Positions 21,674-35,400 of a stretch of 64,000 nt of DNA are shown here, piece by piece. The first letter of the stretch is position 1; the number at the start of each line of letters is the position of its first letter. Origin of the DNA: Oreochromis niloticus. Its lineage: Eukaryota; Chordata; Actinopteri; Cichliformes; Cichlidae. The position numbers and the translations under genes were made by a program. Under the pieces are notes generated by a model that made no database searches, was not told where the DNA came from, and saw only the letters and a program-made list of their open reading frames with translations. The stretch spans positions 37,596,321 to 37,660,320 of the forward strand of contig NC_031985.2 in the NCBI RefSeq assembly GCF_001858045.2, in the 5' to 3' direction.

Positions 21674-24401
21674 AAAATGGATACAAGAGCAATAGAAATG
21701 TTTGTTTTACTTTATTGAAAAGTGATATAATATTCAGGAGCCCAAGATTGTGTTGGATGGTTCACATAGTTTTTAAAATACTTGTGTAATTTTCTTGGTG
21801 AATGTTAAAAATCACTTTATAGAAACTGTATGTTTTATGCCAACAATCGCCCCCAAATTCTCTGTATCCCAGAGTCTTTTTCGTGGACAACAATGGCACT
21901 TCAGTTCCATTTTCATTTTGACAGGTGTCAAAAAGCTCACCAAAAGCGACAGAAATGTCTGTTTTTCTTTGTTAAATATGTGTTATAATATTAAGAAGCA
22001 CAATAAATTGTTGAAAGAGTGACATAGTCTTGTCATTTTCTTGATCATTAAAATGATCCATATGACCTTTAATATTTCACACTTGAAACCACTATAACAA
22101 AACAAAAATCACCTCAACAGAAATTAATGTTACGTGGCATCAGGACCCCAAAGTTCTTGATCTCTGCTCCATTTTCATCTTGACAGGTGTCAAAATGAGT
22201 CTCAAGTGTGATATAGGCTTCTCTGAAATTCAAATTAGATGACTACAATTTAATAAATAAAGCAGTCCTTTGACTCAAAATGAATAAATATCAAATACTG
22301 TGGCTCATGTGGTAGAGCAGTTTTGGTTCAAATCACCTGTCCAAACGCCAGAAAGACCTGGATCCACTGTTTTATTTCTGTTAATGTAGAAAGAGTCTCT
22401 GGTTTTAGATTTCTGTTACTCAAAAGAACCAAAGAGACACAGAACAATTTAATAAAGCAGCTTTTAAAGTATTCAAATGAGTGATGTTATGGTGAATGGC
22501 AGCATCAGCCCATTAGAATGTGCTGGATCTCTGTCAGCTGGCTGAACTCTTCATCTTGTGGCAGGGAACCTTGGCTGGACAGAACTACACCACTGGAAGG
22601 CAAAACCACATGACAGCCAGCATCTGAAGCACACACGATAAGGTTTCATTACCATAAATTTATTTTGCTCTTTTGAAGCAGCTGCTAAAACAAAAGGGCA
22701 CTTGATTACTTTTTCCTTGATCAGTGTAGCATTCAATGCATCTGATTTGAAAGGGGGAGGGGAACCAGGACAATGAAATCCCTCCCAGGGAGAAGGGGGT
22801 AGCTGACATGCATACAAGGCAGGGAGGTTTGGATTCCTGAGGTGGGATCAGCCTGTCTCGTCTTCACAATAGACCCGTGAGAAAAGACAGACGCACAAAA
22901 GAGCTGAACGTGGCAGTCCATCCACTTGACCAGCTGACGTCCCCAGAGATGACGAGTTGGTTGCTTAGTCCTCCGCCTTCACAAAAGCTTCCTTCAGAAT
23001 TCGACTCAATATTTGACAAAGTTGACACATCTGTTTATACTAGGAGTGAGCATAAACGGAGGAACTTTTTTTTTTTAAGTGGCAATAAGTTTTATGTAGT
23101 TTTTCAAACAGCTCAAACTGCAATCTTTCCGCATCAGCACAAATGTCAAAGCTTTTTTTAATTGTCTGTTCACTCACTTTGGCCATTTGTTTGTAAACAA
23201 GATCTGAGGTAGTTTTACATTTGTTGGTAGAGTGTAAACAAATTTAGCTAAGAAAATATTGATGAATAACAAATTTGTCCATGAAATGTGTGTACACATT
23301 TGAGAAACATGTTTGTGTGTAAGTATTGAAAAATCAACTGTTCCATTTGATTTTAAGGTAGAGCGTTCAGTAAAGGAAAGGAAAAATATTGACTCAGTTC
23401 AAACTTGCAGTGCCTGGATCAAAGCTTCTACAGGGGCTAACATACAGTACCAACATGGAGGCAAAATCCATTCAAAATTGTAGCAGTGTTGAGCTTTATT
23501 TCTACAGAATCAAATTAAATCTGCATATGAGGAAAAACAAGAAAAAACAAAAGCAAAAAAGAGAACAACTTCAATAAAATAAGTGTTTGTCTCAAACTGA
23601 GATTTCGGAGGTGTAAGGAAAATGCTCGCTGTTGAAATTTTCCATATGTTTTGTTTAATTTCAGGTGAAGTTAATCAATATGACAAAGTAACAGATTAAT
23701 GGTGAGTCATGGCACTATGTTAGACAGAAATATTTTTTTTAAATTTTCATTCAAAGGTCTGAATAAATATCTGTTATTTAGAGGCAGCCCCTTGGTGCAA
23801 GTGTGACTTTAACCTTTTAACCTCTTAGCTCTGTCTTTGTGAGCAGCACTGATTGGTTGGATGAGAGGGCTCTGATTAGAGACAACCCTCTTATGCATCT
23901 AATAATTTGAAGGCTTGATTGATCCAAATATGAATTCAGAGTGAGGGGCAAACCCAGCTGTGTGCCTATGTCTTAATAAAACCAGACATCATATCTGGGG
24001 TTCTTATTTGTTGTATTATCTCTGCGCTTTGATAAATGAGGATTAGCATTTTGCACAGAGGTGCTCCTGAATGGAGAAACAGCAGCACAGCAGGAAGCAG
24101 AAGGCCGGGAAACTGGGGATTACAAGAGGCTTTCTGCTCCCTAATTTGCTTTTTAAAGAGTCTTACCTTTGTTCTATTAGGTTCAGTTAGGATGTGCTGG
24201 AAGCTCGAGATTAGCACAGAGAATCGAGTTTGTGACAAAGCCGATTAGCTGCTGAAACAGGGCCAACGATGCTTTTGTTTGGAGAAACTGTTCCTGTCAG
24301 GCAGAGAAATATTTCCTTTTCTGAATTCAAAGCTAATGTAAATGTAAATGTTGGTGCTATGACATCACTTAATGCACAGCAGCTAGAACAAGTTTTAGTT
24401 G
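21674..24401. other. Unassigned region
   Basis: No gene recognised. 22305-22380 (GTGGTAGAGCAG then GGTTCAAATCACC) faintly resembles the A and B boxes of a decayed tRNA-derived SINE. The rest shows no clear feature. Confidence 0.3.
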
Positions 24402-24722
24402 TAAAATGGTAAATGGCCTGTATTTATATAGCGCTTTACTAGTCCCTAAGGACCCTAAAGCGCTTTACATATCCAGACATCCACCCATTCACACACTGGT
24501 GATGGCAAGCTACATTGTAGCCACAGCCACCCTGGGGCGCACTGACAGAGGCGAGGCTGCCGAACACTGGCGCCACCGGGCCCTCTGACCACCACCAGTA
24601 GGCAATGGGTGAAGTGTCTTGCCCAAGGACACAACGACCGAGACTGTCCAAGCTGGGGCTCGAACCGGCAACCTTCCGATTACAAGGCGAACTCCCAACT
24701 CTTGAGCCACGATCGCCCCAGC
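24402..24722 (-). mobile_element. tRNA-derived SINE
   Basis: On the minus strand the 5' end reads GGGGCGATCGTGGCTCAAG (A-box-like) and, about 35 bases on, GGTTGCCGGTTCGAGCCCC (B box). A body shared by many fish copies follows (TAGTGCGCCCCAGGGTGG on that strand). It ends in a tail of ATTTACCATTTTAC. Target duplications are weak (CAGCAGC on both sides). No coding capacity. Confidence 0.75.
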
Positions 24723-25500
24723 AGCAAAGATAGGTGGACGTTTGGAGCTCTCAGAGTGAGAGAGACAAACAGCTGTTTGATCCCTTCACATGCAAAACTG
24801 TGACAAAATCTGAAATCAGCCAAATTCAACTGCAGCTGGGTGCCGGTTGTCTACTGCCATCTGCTGGTGGCCTAATATCACTGCTTGGTAGAGGTTACAA
24901 TTTATAAAAAAAATATAAAACAGCTGTTATTCAAATACAGCACCAGTTCACAACAGTAGTAGTGCTTTATGTAATACGTAAAGAACTGTACTATTCATTA
25001 GACAATGTTCTGTCCTGTCTTAACCTCCTTGCCGTGATATTTCTTTGTTTGAATGCTGGCTGGGGCTTTTCTGCGTGGCACTATGGGTTTCAGCACACAG
25101 TCCAATTTAACATAATTTCTAACCAAGAAATTAGGTTAGAGTTTTATTATAAATTGGCTATAGATATAAATGTGAGGGAGACAAAGTAGAATAGTAGTAG
25201 AATAAAACATTAATGCATGGATTTTAAACTAAAGAGCTTAGATCAGTTGGTAAGAAAATCAGATTAACTAACGACAGGATGACTGGACTAGGGAGCACAC
25301 TGCCCCTCTAGTTGGGCTTCCACACATGGTGAAGAAATATAAACTTATTGGTTGGTAGATTATTTCTTCATTGTAACAATGCTTCTTGACAAGAAACCTC
25401 ATGTTGTTGGAAAGCCTGTTTATTTCCCCTTAAAACGTACAATATTTGTGGGTTGGCCAAAGGGTGAGTATTTCGGTATGAAATACTTGTCAAATCTTCT
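24723..25500. other. Unassigned region
   Basis: No gene or repeat recognised. Confidence 0.3.
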
Positions 25501-25790
25501 CTGCTAATGCCAACGACATGTGAATGGCAACCCATTCTTCAACCGGCATTTGTCGCAAATCAGCCATTGTGGTTGCTGTTGGTCATTCTGGTATGACGTA
25601 TTTATGGAGTTGAGGTTAGGGATGCAGGCAAGCCCTTCCATCCTCTCCTCTTCCAAATTCTGAAGGTAGCGTCTGATAAACCCTGCTCTGTGGGGCCAAG
25701 TGTTATCATCTTGGAGGATGGGGTTCGGTTGCACACTGTGGGGATATGGGATTGCCGCTGGTTGCTGAATCTCATCTTAGATTAAATACA
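25501..25790 (-). pseudogene. Tc1/mariner transposase fragment
   Basis: The minus strand reads ILQDDNTWPHRAGFIRRYLQ then MEGLACIPNLNSI. This corresponds to QDNARPHRA (second Asp) and the SPDLNPIE block of a Tc1-like DDE domain, with the key Glu region decayed. It is a different subfamily from the element at 345-1930. No terminal repeats found. Confidence 0.7.
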
Positions 25791-26367
25791 TTTTCTGACT
25801 TCAGATGACCTAAAAGGAAAGAAAGGAAGGAGGGAAGAAAAGAAAGCGGGACAGGACTCAGCATCTAAACTCTCTGAGCTGTCCAAAGCTCTCCCTGTGT
25901 GTTCTCAATAATTTTGATTTCTTTCTAAATGTATTTCAGATATCTGCTGTCAGGCTTAGCTCCTTGACAAACTATGACTGGAGTTTAGTCTAAAGCTTTA
26001 CTCATCGCCCTCCTTGGAAAAATCAAACTTTGATTTGTTTTCTAGGCAGCGCTGGAGCAGCTGCTGAGGTTGTGACGCTCATTCAGGTGGGCTGTAGTTG
26101 TGGGATTTTGATTGCATCTCAGGGTTGGACATGAAACTGCGGGTTACTGGACTGTCATGGACAACTGTACACCTAAACAACTGATGTCCAAGAAATGCAC
26201 AGGCACAAGTGTATGTGTCATAGTCAAAACTTGTTTTGAGCAAAACTATATAAGACTAAGAAAAAAGAAATTACAGTGCCAATGTTATCAAACATTTCAC
26301 AGCGGTGATGAATAAAACCCTATATGAGACACAAAAATGAACAGACAAAATCCAGATTTTTTTTTCC
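25791..26367. other. Unassigned region downstream of glcci1
   Basis: No gene recognised; possibly immediately past the glcci1 transcript end. Confidence 0.3.
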
Positions 26368-29130
26368 TTTATTGCCATTGTGCATGAACTTTGACACTAC
26401 TGGTTACACAAAGAGGAGCTGATGAACACTCTGACCTGCCAGTGGTGTGCTCTGGTCATTGCTGGTTTTGTATCAGTTGATGGCTTTAACAACAAACTTC
26501 TTGCTGATTCAGCCTTCATGCTCAAAACCAAAGGAATGTGAGATGAAACGTTTGTGTCAAAGAACGAAAAGACAACACCTTTTCTTTTTAAATTTTTTTC
26601 CTATTATTGCACACATCTAGGTTACCAATGCCAAGTATATGTGGAACATTGGGAAAGCTAAAATTCTTGGTAAGGTGCTGAAATGTCTTTAGAAACCACG
26701 ACATTGAACCTCCTTAAAAGCCTTGTATATACAAAATAACGTATATACAAAAGGAGTGTCAATACAGGGATTCTACAAATACACCAGTTATCCAAAGAAA
26801 TGATGAGTAAGATGAAAACACACTGGTTATTTACACTTGGCCATGTTCATGTCTGTTTGTAACATTGCACAGAAAACATGAAATGCTATGGTACTGTAGT
26901 TTGGTGGTAGCATCAGGGTGCCTACAGCATCCCATAATAATGATAATAATAATAATAATAATAATAATGATAATATTAATAATAATAACAGTGAAAACGA
27001 GGCCAGCTAGTGTAATGCTTTCTATATGCATCATACAGCAGAAGGCGCTCTTGTAGCTGCAACCAAAAGTCTGAGTACAGAAACAAAGGTCAAACATAAT
27101 TTAGGAATCAATCACCTCTCCTGCTCATATCTCATGGAATGGATTTCATTAGAACAGTAAGTTTCGAAGCTTACCAGAGTGCAGAGTGGAAGGAAAGGTT
27201 GTACAAATATTCATTTTCAATTCGCACAAGAACTGTGTCATCCCAGACCAGGCATCATGAATAGTGAAAATCAGACTTTGATCTATCATTCACAATTTAC
27301 CTGGATTTATATATTTATTTATGCCTTTTTCTTAATTTTGGCCACCTGGGGGCAACAAAACACCTTTGTCGTTAAGAGCAAAAGCTGCCCGTCACTGGCA
27401 TGTTTTGTAGCTCGTGACCTACACTTTGAAAGATTGTTCTAATTCTGACAATGCAGACCCAGTGGAAACATGCTTACCTGCAGTCCATCAACACGCCAAA
27501 AGCAAGCTGCTTCTGGAAAACAGTGCTATGCATAGGTCAATTGCTGCTTGTTTGAAAGCTTGGATTGAACCGTAAATGATGATACTACTCAGAGGAAAAA
27601 CTACTTTCCAGGTTTTGGGAGTCACTCCTGTAGCGATCCAAAAGAATGCTGCTGTCACTTCAACAGAGCGATAAAAACAGTAAGGTAACATAGCTCACGT
27701 CTGAAAAGGGCTGACGTCTTTTGGAAGTGAAGCAATCAGCAACCCATAATCATTGAGAGATATAGCTCCATACATTTAACACTGCCTCCATGTGGCGGCT
27801 GACAACTGGAACATCTCCAGAGCTCTGAATTCCCTATTTAGGCATTTGGTAGATGTGGTCCACTATTTAAAGTTCTCTGTCTTGATCTGACAAACACAAG
27901 TCCAATAATCATACTCTCCTGGTTTTATGCAGCTTTTTATCATCTCTGTGTCCTGTGGAGTAGTGAGGTCTGTCACTTAACAGCAAGCTTTCTGTGTCAA
28001 ACCTCCAGGTTTGACTGAATATACTATAAGATGTGGAAAACAAAACTTAAAAAAAAATTGTGGTAATGCATCTGGGTTATAAATAAAAACAAGTTTATGC
28101 TGCTCACGATATTTTGGGTGGAAACCGCTATTACCCTTTAAGCAGCGGTCTATCTGCCAATCCAGTGCCAGTTTTACTGAATACTTGATCAAAGGCAGGT
28201 TGTATTTGAACATGTAGTGTTACTGCATTCTCATTGCTTTTGCTCCACCATCAGCCAATCACATTATCATTAAGCTTAAATAACAGGCAAGCTCAACCCC
28301 ATCAGTACATCCACAACACATGGCAGAGGTCACAACAGCCTTCACTATTTGCAGCCATGAGCTCAGGTCTAGTCACTGAACAGAAAAGAGTGATTTGTAT
28401 GTGAATGAAAATGTAAGGGAATAAATGTCAGGGAATCTGTTCTGCTTTGTATGGACATACATTCCAAATTACCTGAGTATAGACTCCGATTGTGAAATAC
28501 CTGAAGCAAGGTCTGACACCGTGTAACCATTTGAGGCCATTTTCTCCTTTTCCTTTTCTTCCAATGTTTTCCTTGTTGCATTTAAGATAAAGCTTAACAA
28601 CATGTCCTGGACAGTGTAAACATAATCCTGTTCTTGTTGTCTTTCCTGTTCCGTATATAACACAGCCATAGAGTTTAAACAAAGACTTTTCTTTCTTTTT
28701 ATAGAGTTATATGTGGATATACATGTTTAAAGAGCTTATTCATACTGTGAATGTTGAAACAGAACACAACACATCATTTCATCAGAAATACACTACCAGC
28801 TTAAAATGCATGCCCCTCCCCGATCCATAGTGCTCCACTCCTCGCTACACCTGCATATGAACCCTTTAAATTGTCAGGTCTCTTCCTGCCAACAGCAGCT
28901 TACTTATTATGCAGGACAGGAGGTTGAGGCAGCAAATCATATTGGTTGTGGTGGATATTCTGGACACTGTTGCTACGTCATGCAAAGATAGAAGGGCAAC
29001 GGAGACAGTGGGCACAGAGAGACAGAGACCCCCCTGGAGGAGCAGAAGGTGGTGTTGGTGAGAAAGTCAGTGGTGGTGCTCGATGGTTGCAAGTGTAGAT
29101 CCCAGAGACAGAGGCCAGCTCTGCTCAGGT
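26368..29130 (-). other. glcci1: Candidate glcci1 3' UTR
   Basis: The stop codon of the last exon is at 29133-29131. Following the minus strand, the first candidate polyadenylation signals are AATAAA at 27317-27309 (approximate) and at 26373-26368, the latter before a run of A. No other gene intervenes. The position of the true end is a guess: the A-rich site at 26360-26373 could instead be a retroposon tail. Confidence 0.35.
26934..26989. repeat. (ATA)n microsatellite
   Basis: About 55 bp of AAT/ATA trinucleotides with two interruptions. Confidence 0.95.
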
Positions 29131-29428
29131 CTAGCTGATGGCCGGGCTGTCTGTCTGGGACTCTGATGTCTCTGAGGGTGAAGCAGGCTCCTCTGGGGGG
29201 TCATCTGTGCTGGTGCTCGTGGACACCTGAGTAGGGACACCGTAGAATGACGTGGTTCCGTGTGGGTCAGAACCTGCTTCCCTGCTGTCCTGGTCTTCCT
29301 CGGGCTCTGAGGCAAGGGTGAGTTGTAAAGAGCCAGGGAGTTTGACGGGACAGAAAGCTGAACCCGTTGGGATGAAATTCACTTTGTTTTTGTCAGGGCA
29401 GGAGAAGAGGGGTGCTGATGTGGACTGC
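29131..29428 (-). CDS. glcci1: glcci1 terminal coding exon (298 nt)
   Basis: Acceptor GCAGCTCCAG, then STSAPLFSCPDKNKVNFIP and TGSAFCPVKL. A divergent tail (LASEPEEDQDSREAG, VSTSTSTDDPPEEPASPSE) leads to the stop TAG at 29133-29131. The phase fits the preceding exon exactly (2+298 nt = 100 codons with stop). Confidence 0.87.
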
Positions 29429-32400
29429 CTGGAGCTGCACAAAAACATGTTCAGCGGAATTAAAGGGGGCAGCAGAGTACTGAGGAAATTCAGTATAAGT
29501 ATCAAAGCATCTATACCTCATTTCCTCAAAAGCTTTAATCTTCTCACAGCCCTCTGGTGGTTCCCGCTTGAACATATAGCTGTTGTTGGGTTTGGGTGAG
29601 GAGGCAAACTTTGGCAGCGGTGAGCTGCTTCCATTGTCTGAAAACAGAAATATGATGCTTTTATTTTTTTGGGGATTGATTAGTAAAGCCTATTCTCTGC
29701 AGTCATCTGCTAAAATGACACAGATCCACTGTGAATGCATATTTTATATAATAACTGATCACAGTTTCTATTTCTACCAAAACTCCTGAGACATTATGAG
29801 ATTTGAGAGCAACTTCAAGTGTCACCTCTCAGCTTTTCAGGAGAACACAGATACTTACAGAATACAGTTCAAAGACATGTTAGGCTAATGGGTGATTCTA
29901 AATTCTACATGGATGGTAGATAAAGTGCTTAAAGTGTATAAATTAAAACACTTTACACTGAATACGAAATTGCTTAAAAATGTATTTTCATCTGAAACTC
30001 TTTGAGGGGTCAGTAAGGAAATAAAAGCACTGCATAAATATAGTTCAATTTCCAGCACATATTTGCCCTTTTTGTGCCATGTCAATTTTGTACTGGCTTC
30101 TTTGAAAGATATTAAGATGAAAAGCAGATATTTCATAAAATCAACATTTCTTAAACGGGCACAAAGGTCAAGATATATACATTTACAAACAAATATAAAA
30201 CATCAGTATTAGGCCACATTCTGAAACATGCACAAATTGGAAGCAAAAATGAAAGCACATTGAGAAGTACCCTCTGAGGATCTACTAGATGATGTGAATG
30301 CAGCACTACGTACAATATCTGCTGCAACGATTTCCAAGACTAACCAGCTGATCTACACTAGGGCAGCAGTGATCAGTTTGATGCATGGCTACAAGATGAA
30401 TAGCCACAAGCAGAAGTAACCCCCATGGGGAAGGAGACTAGAGGCCGAGATCAAGGTAGCACGGAAGGAGGTTAGCCAAGTATCGGAGCTGCAGAAAGGG
30501 CAATGAAGAAGGTGCCTAAGAAGTACAGGAAGCTGTTCATACCTGAGGCCTTGGAAACTGCCAAGCAAAGACTCACAGCCTTGGCCAGCTGCTTGAAGAA
30601 ATACACCAGACAGATAGAAGGCAGGAGAATAAACCAGCTGTTTTCCACAGAACCATCCAAGGTATACTGTCAGTGTCAGGGGAACAATATAAGAATATGG
30701 AAATGGCGCAATACTGGAAGAGCATATGGGAGAACCCATAATAGCAATGCTCGGTGGCTAGTGGATCTAAGAGCAGACCACTGCAACCTCCCTGAACAGG
30801 GGCCAGTAACCATCACAGTGACACAAATCCAAGAAAGGGTCTCTAGTATGAAGAGTTGGACAGCACCCGATATGGTTCACACTTACTGGCTGAAGAAGCT
30901 GACTGCACTCCATGAGTGTGTCACAGTACAAATGAACCAGCTGATAGTCAATGAGAGACATCCCGAATGGCTAACCGAAGGCCGGACAGTCCTGATCCTC
31001 AAGGATCCTCAAGGATCTCTGTTAGTTTGATGGGACTGGTCCCATCAAACTAACAGCCAATAACCTGCCTCAGTACCACATGGAAGCTCCTGTCAGGCAT
31101 CATAGCAGCTAAGATGAACAGGCACATGGCTCAGTACATTAGTGGGGCACAGAAAGGAATTGGTAAGAGTACCAGAGGAGCAAAACACCAGCTACTGGAA
31201 GATAGAGCAGTCACCTGAGACTGTAAGACCAAACTGACCAACCTGTGCACTGCCTGGATTGATTACAAGAAGGACTCTCCAAAAGTTGATTCTGTTCATC
31301 TGGACGTAGTGTTTTCAGTGGAAGAGAAACGTTTTGTCACTCATCCAAGTGACTTCTTCAGTCTCAGCTGACTGCAGGTTTCCCCAATCTATAAACAGTA
31401 CATTTGCATAATGACTGAAACCAGCCCACTGAAGGAACAATGAAGTCAGTTCCTTATTCATAATTACGCAAATTCTCATGACCATTGATCAACAACCACT
31501 GATCAAAGCCCACTAATCAATAGCCATGAGTACCATTCACAGAGAGTTGGGGAATGGCTGCAATCACAGCATTGTAAGATGGTGACAGATGCACCCTTAG
31601 GCCCCCTCCTCGATTCAGAGATGGTCTTTCCCTTTTCACGTAAATGGCCTCCTTGACTCCCCGCTCAAAGCAGCGTTCCTCCAGGTCCAGGATGTGTACA
31701 TCCTCATCATTGAAAGAGTGTACACTGGGCTGTAGGGGTAAATAGACTGCAGAGTCCTGGCCTGACGAGTAAGCTCTTCTGTGTTGTGCCATACGGTTCG
31801 CCAGAGGTTGTTTGGTTTCCCCGATGTATAAATCCTGGCAATCCTCCTGGCACTTAACAGTGTACACTATGTTACTCTTTTTGTGTCGGCAGACCCGATC
31901 CTTGGGGTGGACCAATTTTTTTTACAAGAAGGACTATGACTTGATGCCTTACACCTGGATCCTGGAATGCTGAGAATTTTATAAGATCAACAGGACCCTA
32001 AGAACCTTCATGGGGAACTGAATGGGGATGTGGAGTACAACACTAGAGGCCAAGAGGTCAAGCCTATAGCACAAGTCACCATTAAGTGCAGGAACCTACC
32101 AAGGAGATGTTCTATCCCCACTGCTCTTTTGCATAGGCCTGAACCCCCTCAGTGAGATCATTAACAAGACTGGCTACGGATACCGACTACGGAACGGAAT
32201 AATCGTCAGCCACCTCCTCTACATGTGTATGACATCAAGTTGTATGCCAAGAGTGAATGGGACATCGATTCACTGATCCACACCACCAGGATATTCAGCA
32301 ACGACATTGGAATGTAATTTAGATTGGATTGGAAGTGTAGTCGGATGGTAACAAAGAGAAGGTAGGTAGTCAGAACTGAGGGAATTGAACAGAAGGCAAC

Positions 32401-35400
32401 ATTGCAGACATCGAGGAGAACTACAAGTACATGGGAATACCACAGGCAAATGGAAATCATGAAGCTAGCTAGGAAAGCTGCTACCACCAAGAACCTGCAC
32501 ATGGGTCAGGCAAGTCCTGAGAAGTCAGCTGAATGGTAAGAACAAGACCCGGGCTATCAACACCTACCCTGTGCCCGTGATCAGGTACCCTGCTGGGATA
32601 ATAAGCTGGCCAGGGTAGGAGATAGAAGCCAATGACATCAAGACCAGGAAGCTCCTGATCATGCATGGAGGGTTTCACCTAGAGCTGGGCGATAGAACGA
32701 TAACGATATGTATTGCGAAATAACTTTTTCTCGATAGAAAAATGAAACTATTGCGATAGACCTCATCTCTCTCTCTTCCTGTCTTAAAAAAAAAAAAAGA
32801 ACAGCCAATCCAAATTAAGTAGCGCATAGCCCAGGGTCGGCAACCTGTGGCTCCGGAGCCGCATGCGGCTCTTTAGTCCTTAAAGTGCGGCTCCGCGTGG
32901 TTTGGGCAAATAAATTAGAAGTATTTCGCTGAAGTGTATTTTATTTATGTTAGTTCTTTTTAACTCGTAGTTCTAAATTGGAAGATTATTGTGATATTGA
33001 AATATAAAATAAATTATATTCTATTATTTTTTCATCGCTCAAAATAAGAGTCACACTCGCGGAAGCCGGTATACCCGCCGAAACGCCGTGCATTTATCGA
33101 GACTTTCAACCCCAGGTAGGCCAATTATGGATCTTCGGATCCACATTATGTCAGCAGCTGTTCTCCACCGTGAACTATGTTAAAGACAAACACCGTTCAC
33201 GCCTGACAGATGACAGCTTACAGTCCTGCGTAAACTGACTCCGTATAGCCCCGATTTGCGGACTCTGTGCGCAGAGGTTCAGGAGCAGAAGTCCCATTGT
33301 AAACAAATCACGGCAGACCCGACGATGTTTCCATGAGCATGCTTTTGAGCATCTCTTTATTGAGCACTTTTCACACACGGTTGCTGTACGCATACAGCCG
33401 GCTGTAGCTTTTCAGCTCACAGCCCGACATACACCACCAACAACACAACAGCACAGATAGCGCAGACGTAAAGGCAGCGAGGCGTGATTGCGGGTGTTGC
33501 TCAGGTGCGTCCGCCTCCCTGCAGCGGCGCTTAAACCACGCCCCGCTGCACGCATTAACCAGGTAAAATACATATTCAGGCAGAATTTTGCAAATATCTA
33601 TTTTTCATTTTTCAGCAGCATAGTGCTTTTTTCCAATTATTTTTTAAGAGTCAGGTCAAGGCTCCAACAGCCCAAAGGCGATATAAGGGTGGCGGCTGAC
33701 AAAGTTTTGTTTGCTACATGGATCATTTTAGTTCAGGTTGGTGTCTTTCCTTTTGTTATATTTCTTTAAGAGTTTAAAATGTGTTGATTACATAAATATA
33801 ATTTAATTTTCTCTGTAGCACTTCATGGATTTCATAAGCAGCACACCTTAGTTGTTCACACAAAGCATAAAGATAAAACAATATATATACAGTGTTATCT
33901 TCATTTTAGATGTCAAAAAGTATTTGCGGCTCCCAGTGTTTTCTTTTGCGTGGAAACCGGGTCCAAATGGCTCTTTGGGTGTAAAAGGTTGCAGACCCCT
34001 GGCATAGCCGAACCAATCACAGCCGCAGCGTCACGTCACATGACTTGTTACGTACAGCACAAGTGCCAAGCCGCACATGTGTATTTGTTTGGGAAGCAGC
34101 CAGCCGCCGTGCCGGCCGGTTAATGGAGAAAATGAGTTTGCCCGCTAGAGAAAAATCAACCGAGAGCTTGGGTGACCAGGTTACCGAAGAGAACACAGAT
34201 GACGGTTCCAATGCCGGACAGATTGTCGAAAGGAAGGGCCATAGAAGTTCCGTAGACTGAAAGCGCTAATTCGTCATCGAAAACAACCAGGAGAATCCCT
34301 GCGAAGCAACAACAGTCAATTGAGTCGGCTTTCTCCAGCATCTTACCATATGACAAAAAAGCTAAGAGACATAGCGACATAACGAATGCCATAGCCTACC
34401 GTCTTGCTAAAGACATGCTACCAATAAACACGGTCGAAAATGAAGGATTCAAGCAGCTAATTGAGGTAATAGCTAAGCTATACAACAAGGAGAGATTGAG
34501 AATTTCCTTTTAGTTCTCAGTTTATTTGATATTGACAAAGGTTAGTCAATTTTGTCTGTTCTTCTGTAAAACAAACTAAGATTTATTTTTAGAATTAATA
34601 TTTTGTTTCTAAGTGGAATTGACAATTTAGTGGTCTGTTTTGTTTGTTCTATTTTGAAACTTAAATGCTTTAGCAGCTACCTTTTGTGTAGTTTGCAATA
34701 TTTGCCTTTATTTATCTGAAACTGAAGTCTCATGTTCTTTAAGTACATCTGCCCTGTTGAACTTATTATGGGAAATAAATATTTAAATCAAAACAAGCTG
34801 CTGATTATTTCACATTTTACTTGTGAGCAACGGCACATTTAAATCTTACAAATATAGTTATTTGGCTTATATCGTGATATATATCGTTATCGCCTGAAAT
34901 GAAAAAAACATATCGTGATATGAAAAAATCTTATATCGCCCAGCTCTAGTTTCACCCCAAGTCCACTACCCTGAGACTGTACGGTAAGCATCTAGGAATC
35001 CCACCAGTGGCTGGACAAAGCTGGACTCAAAGAAAGCACAGAGGCACTAATCATGGCAGCACAGGAACAAGCTCTGCACACAAGATCCATAGAGGCTGGG
35101 GTCTACCACACCAGGCAAGACCCCAGGGACAGGTTGTGTAAAGATGCCCCTGAAACAATCTAGCACATAACAGCAGGGTGCAAGATGATTTTTTGGCTTT
35201 TATCTCCATTCTCTCTTCAGTGAGTCCTTTCCTCTTCCCTGCTTTTTTTTTTCCATCTTACTTTAACAATTACAGTATACCTGGTGTAATGGTCGCTTTG
35301 CTCACCACTGCAACCTCATTTCACAGACACTTGTATTTATACCCACTGTTACAGCACAGGAAGCCGTTACAGTATTCTCCTGAATGATAGACATTGCCAC

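Larger units (their letters stand above)
32680..34948. mobile_element. hAT element with transposase remnant (2,269 bp with nested insert)
   Basis: Perfect 8-bp duplication GTTTCACC (32672-32679 and 34949-34956). The 15-bp inverted ends are TAGAGCTGGGCGATA. Without the nested hAT at 32832-34001 it is about 1.1 kb and non-autonomous. It carries a scrap of transposase at 34307-34471 and sits in the R2/R4-type LINE. Confidence 0.93.
30260..35184 (+). mobile_element. R2/R4-type (Rex6/Dong-like) LINE remnant, split by later insertions
   Basis: Three blocks (30260-31276, 31936-32679, 34949-35184) read, with many stops and frameshifts, as one RT protein: VSSMKSWTAPDMVHTYWLKK near 30840-30900, NERHPEWLTEGRTVLILKDP at 30950-31010, ISGAQKGIGKSTRGAKHQLL at about 31140-31200, GLNPLSEIINKTGYGYRLRN at 32140-32200. 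The last block ends HITAGCK, typical of the region before the restriction-like endonuclease of site-selective R2/R4 LINEs. The YMDD catalytic block is disrupted near 32225. Clade assignment is from motif memory, not a tree. Confidence 0.7.

Noticed and set aside
22305..22380. tRNA gene
   Set aside because: The A/B-box-like words are too close and no cloverleaf can be drawn; at best a decayed SINE.
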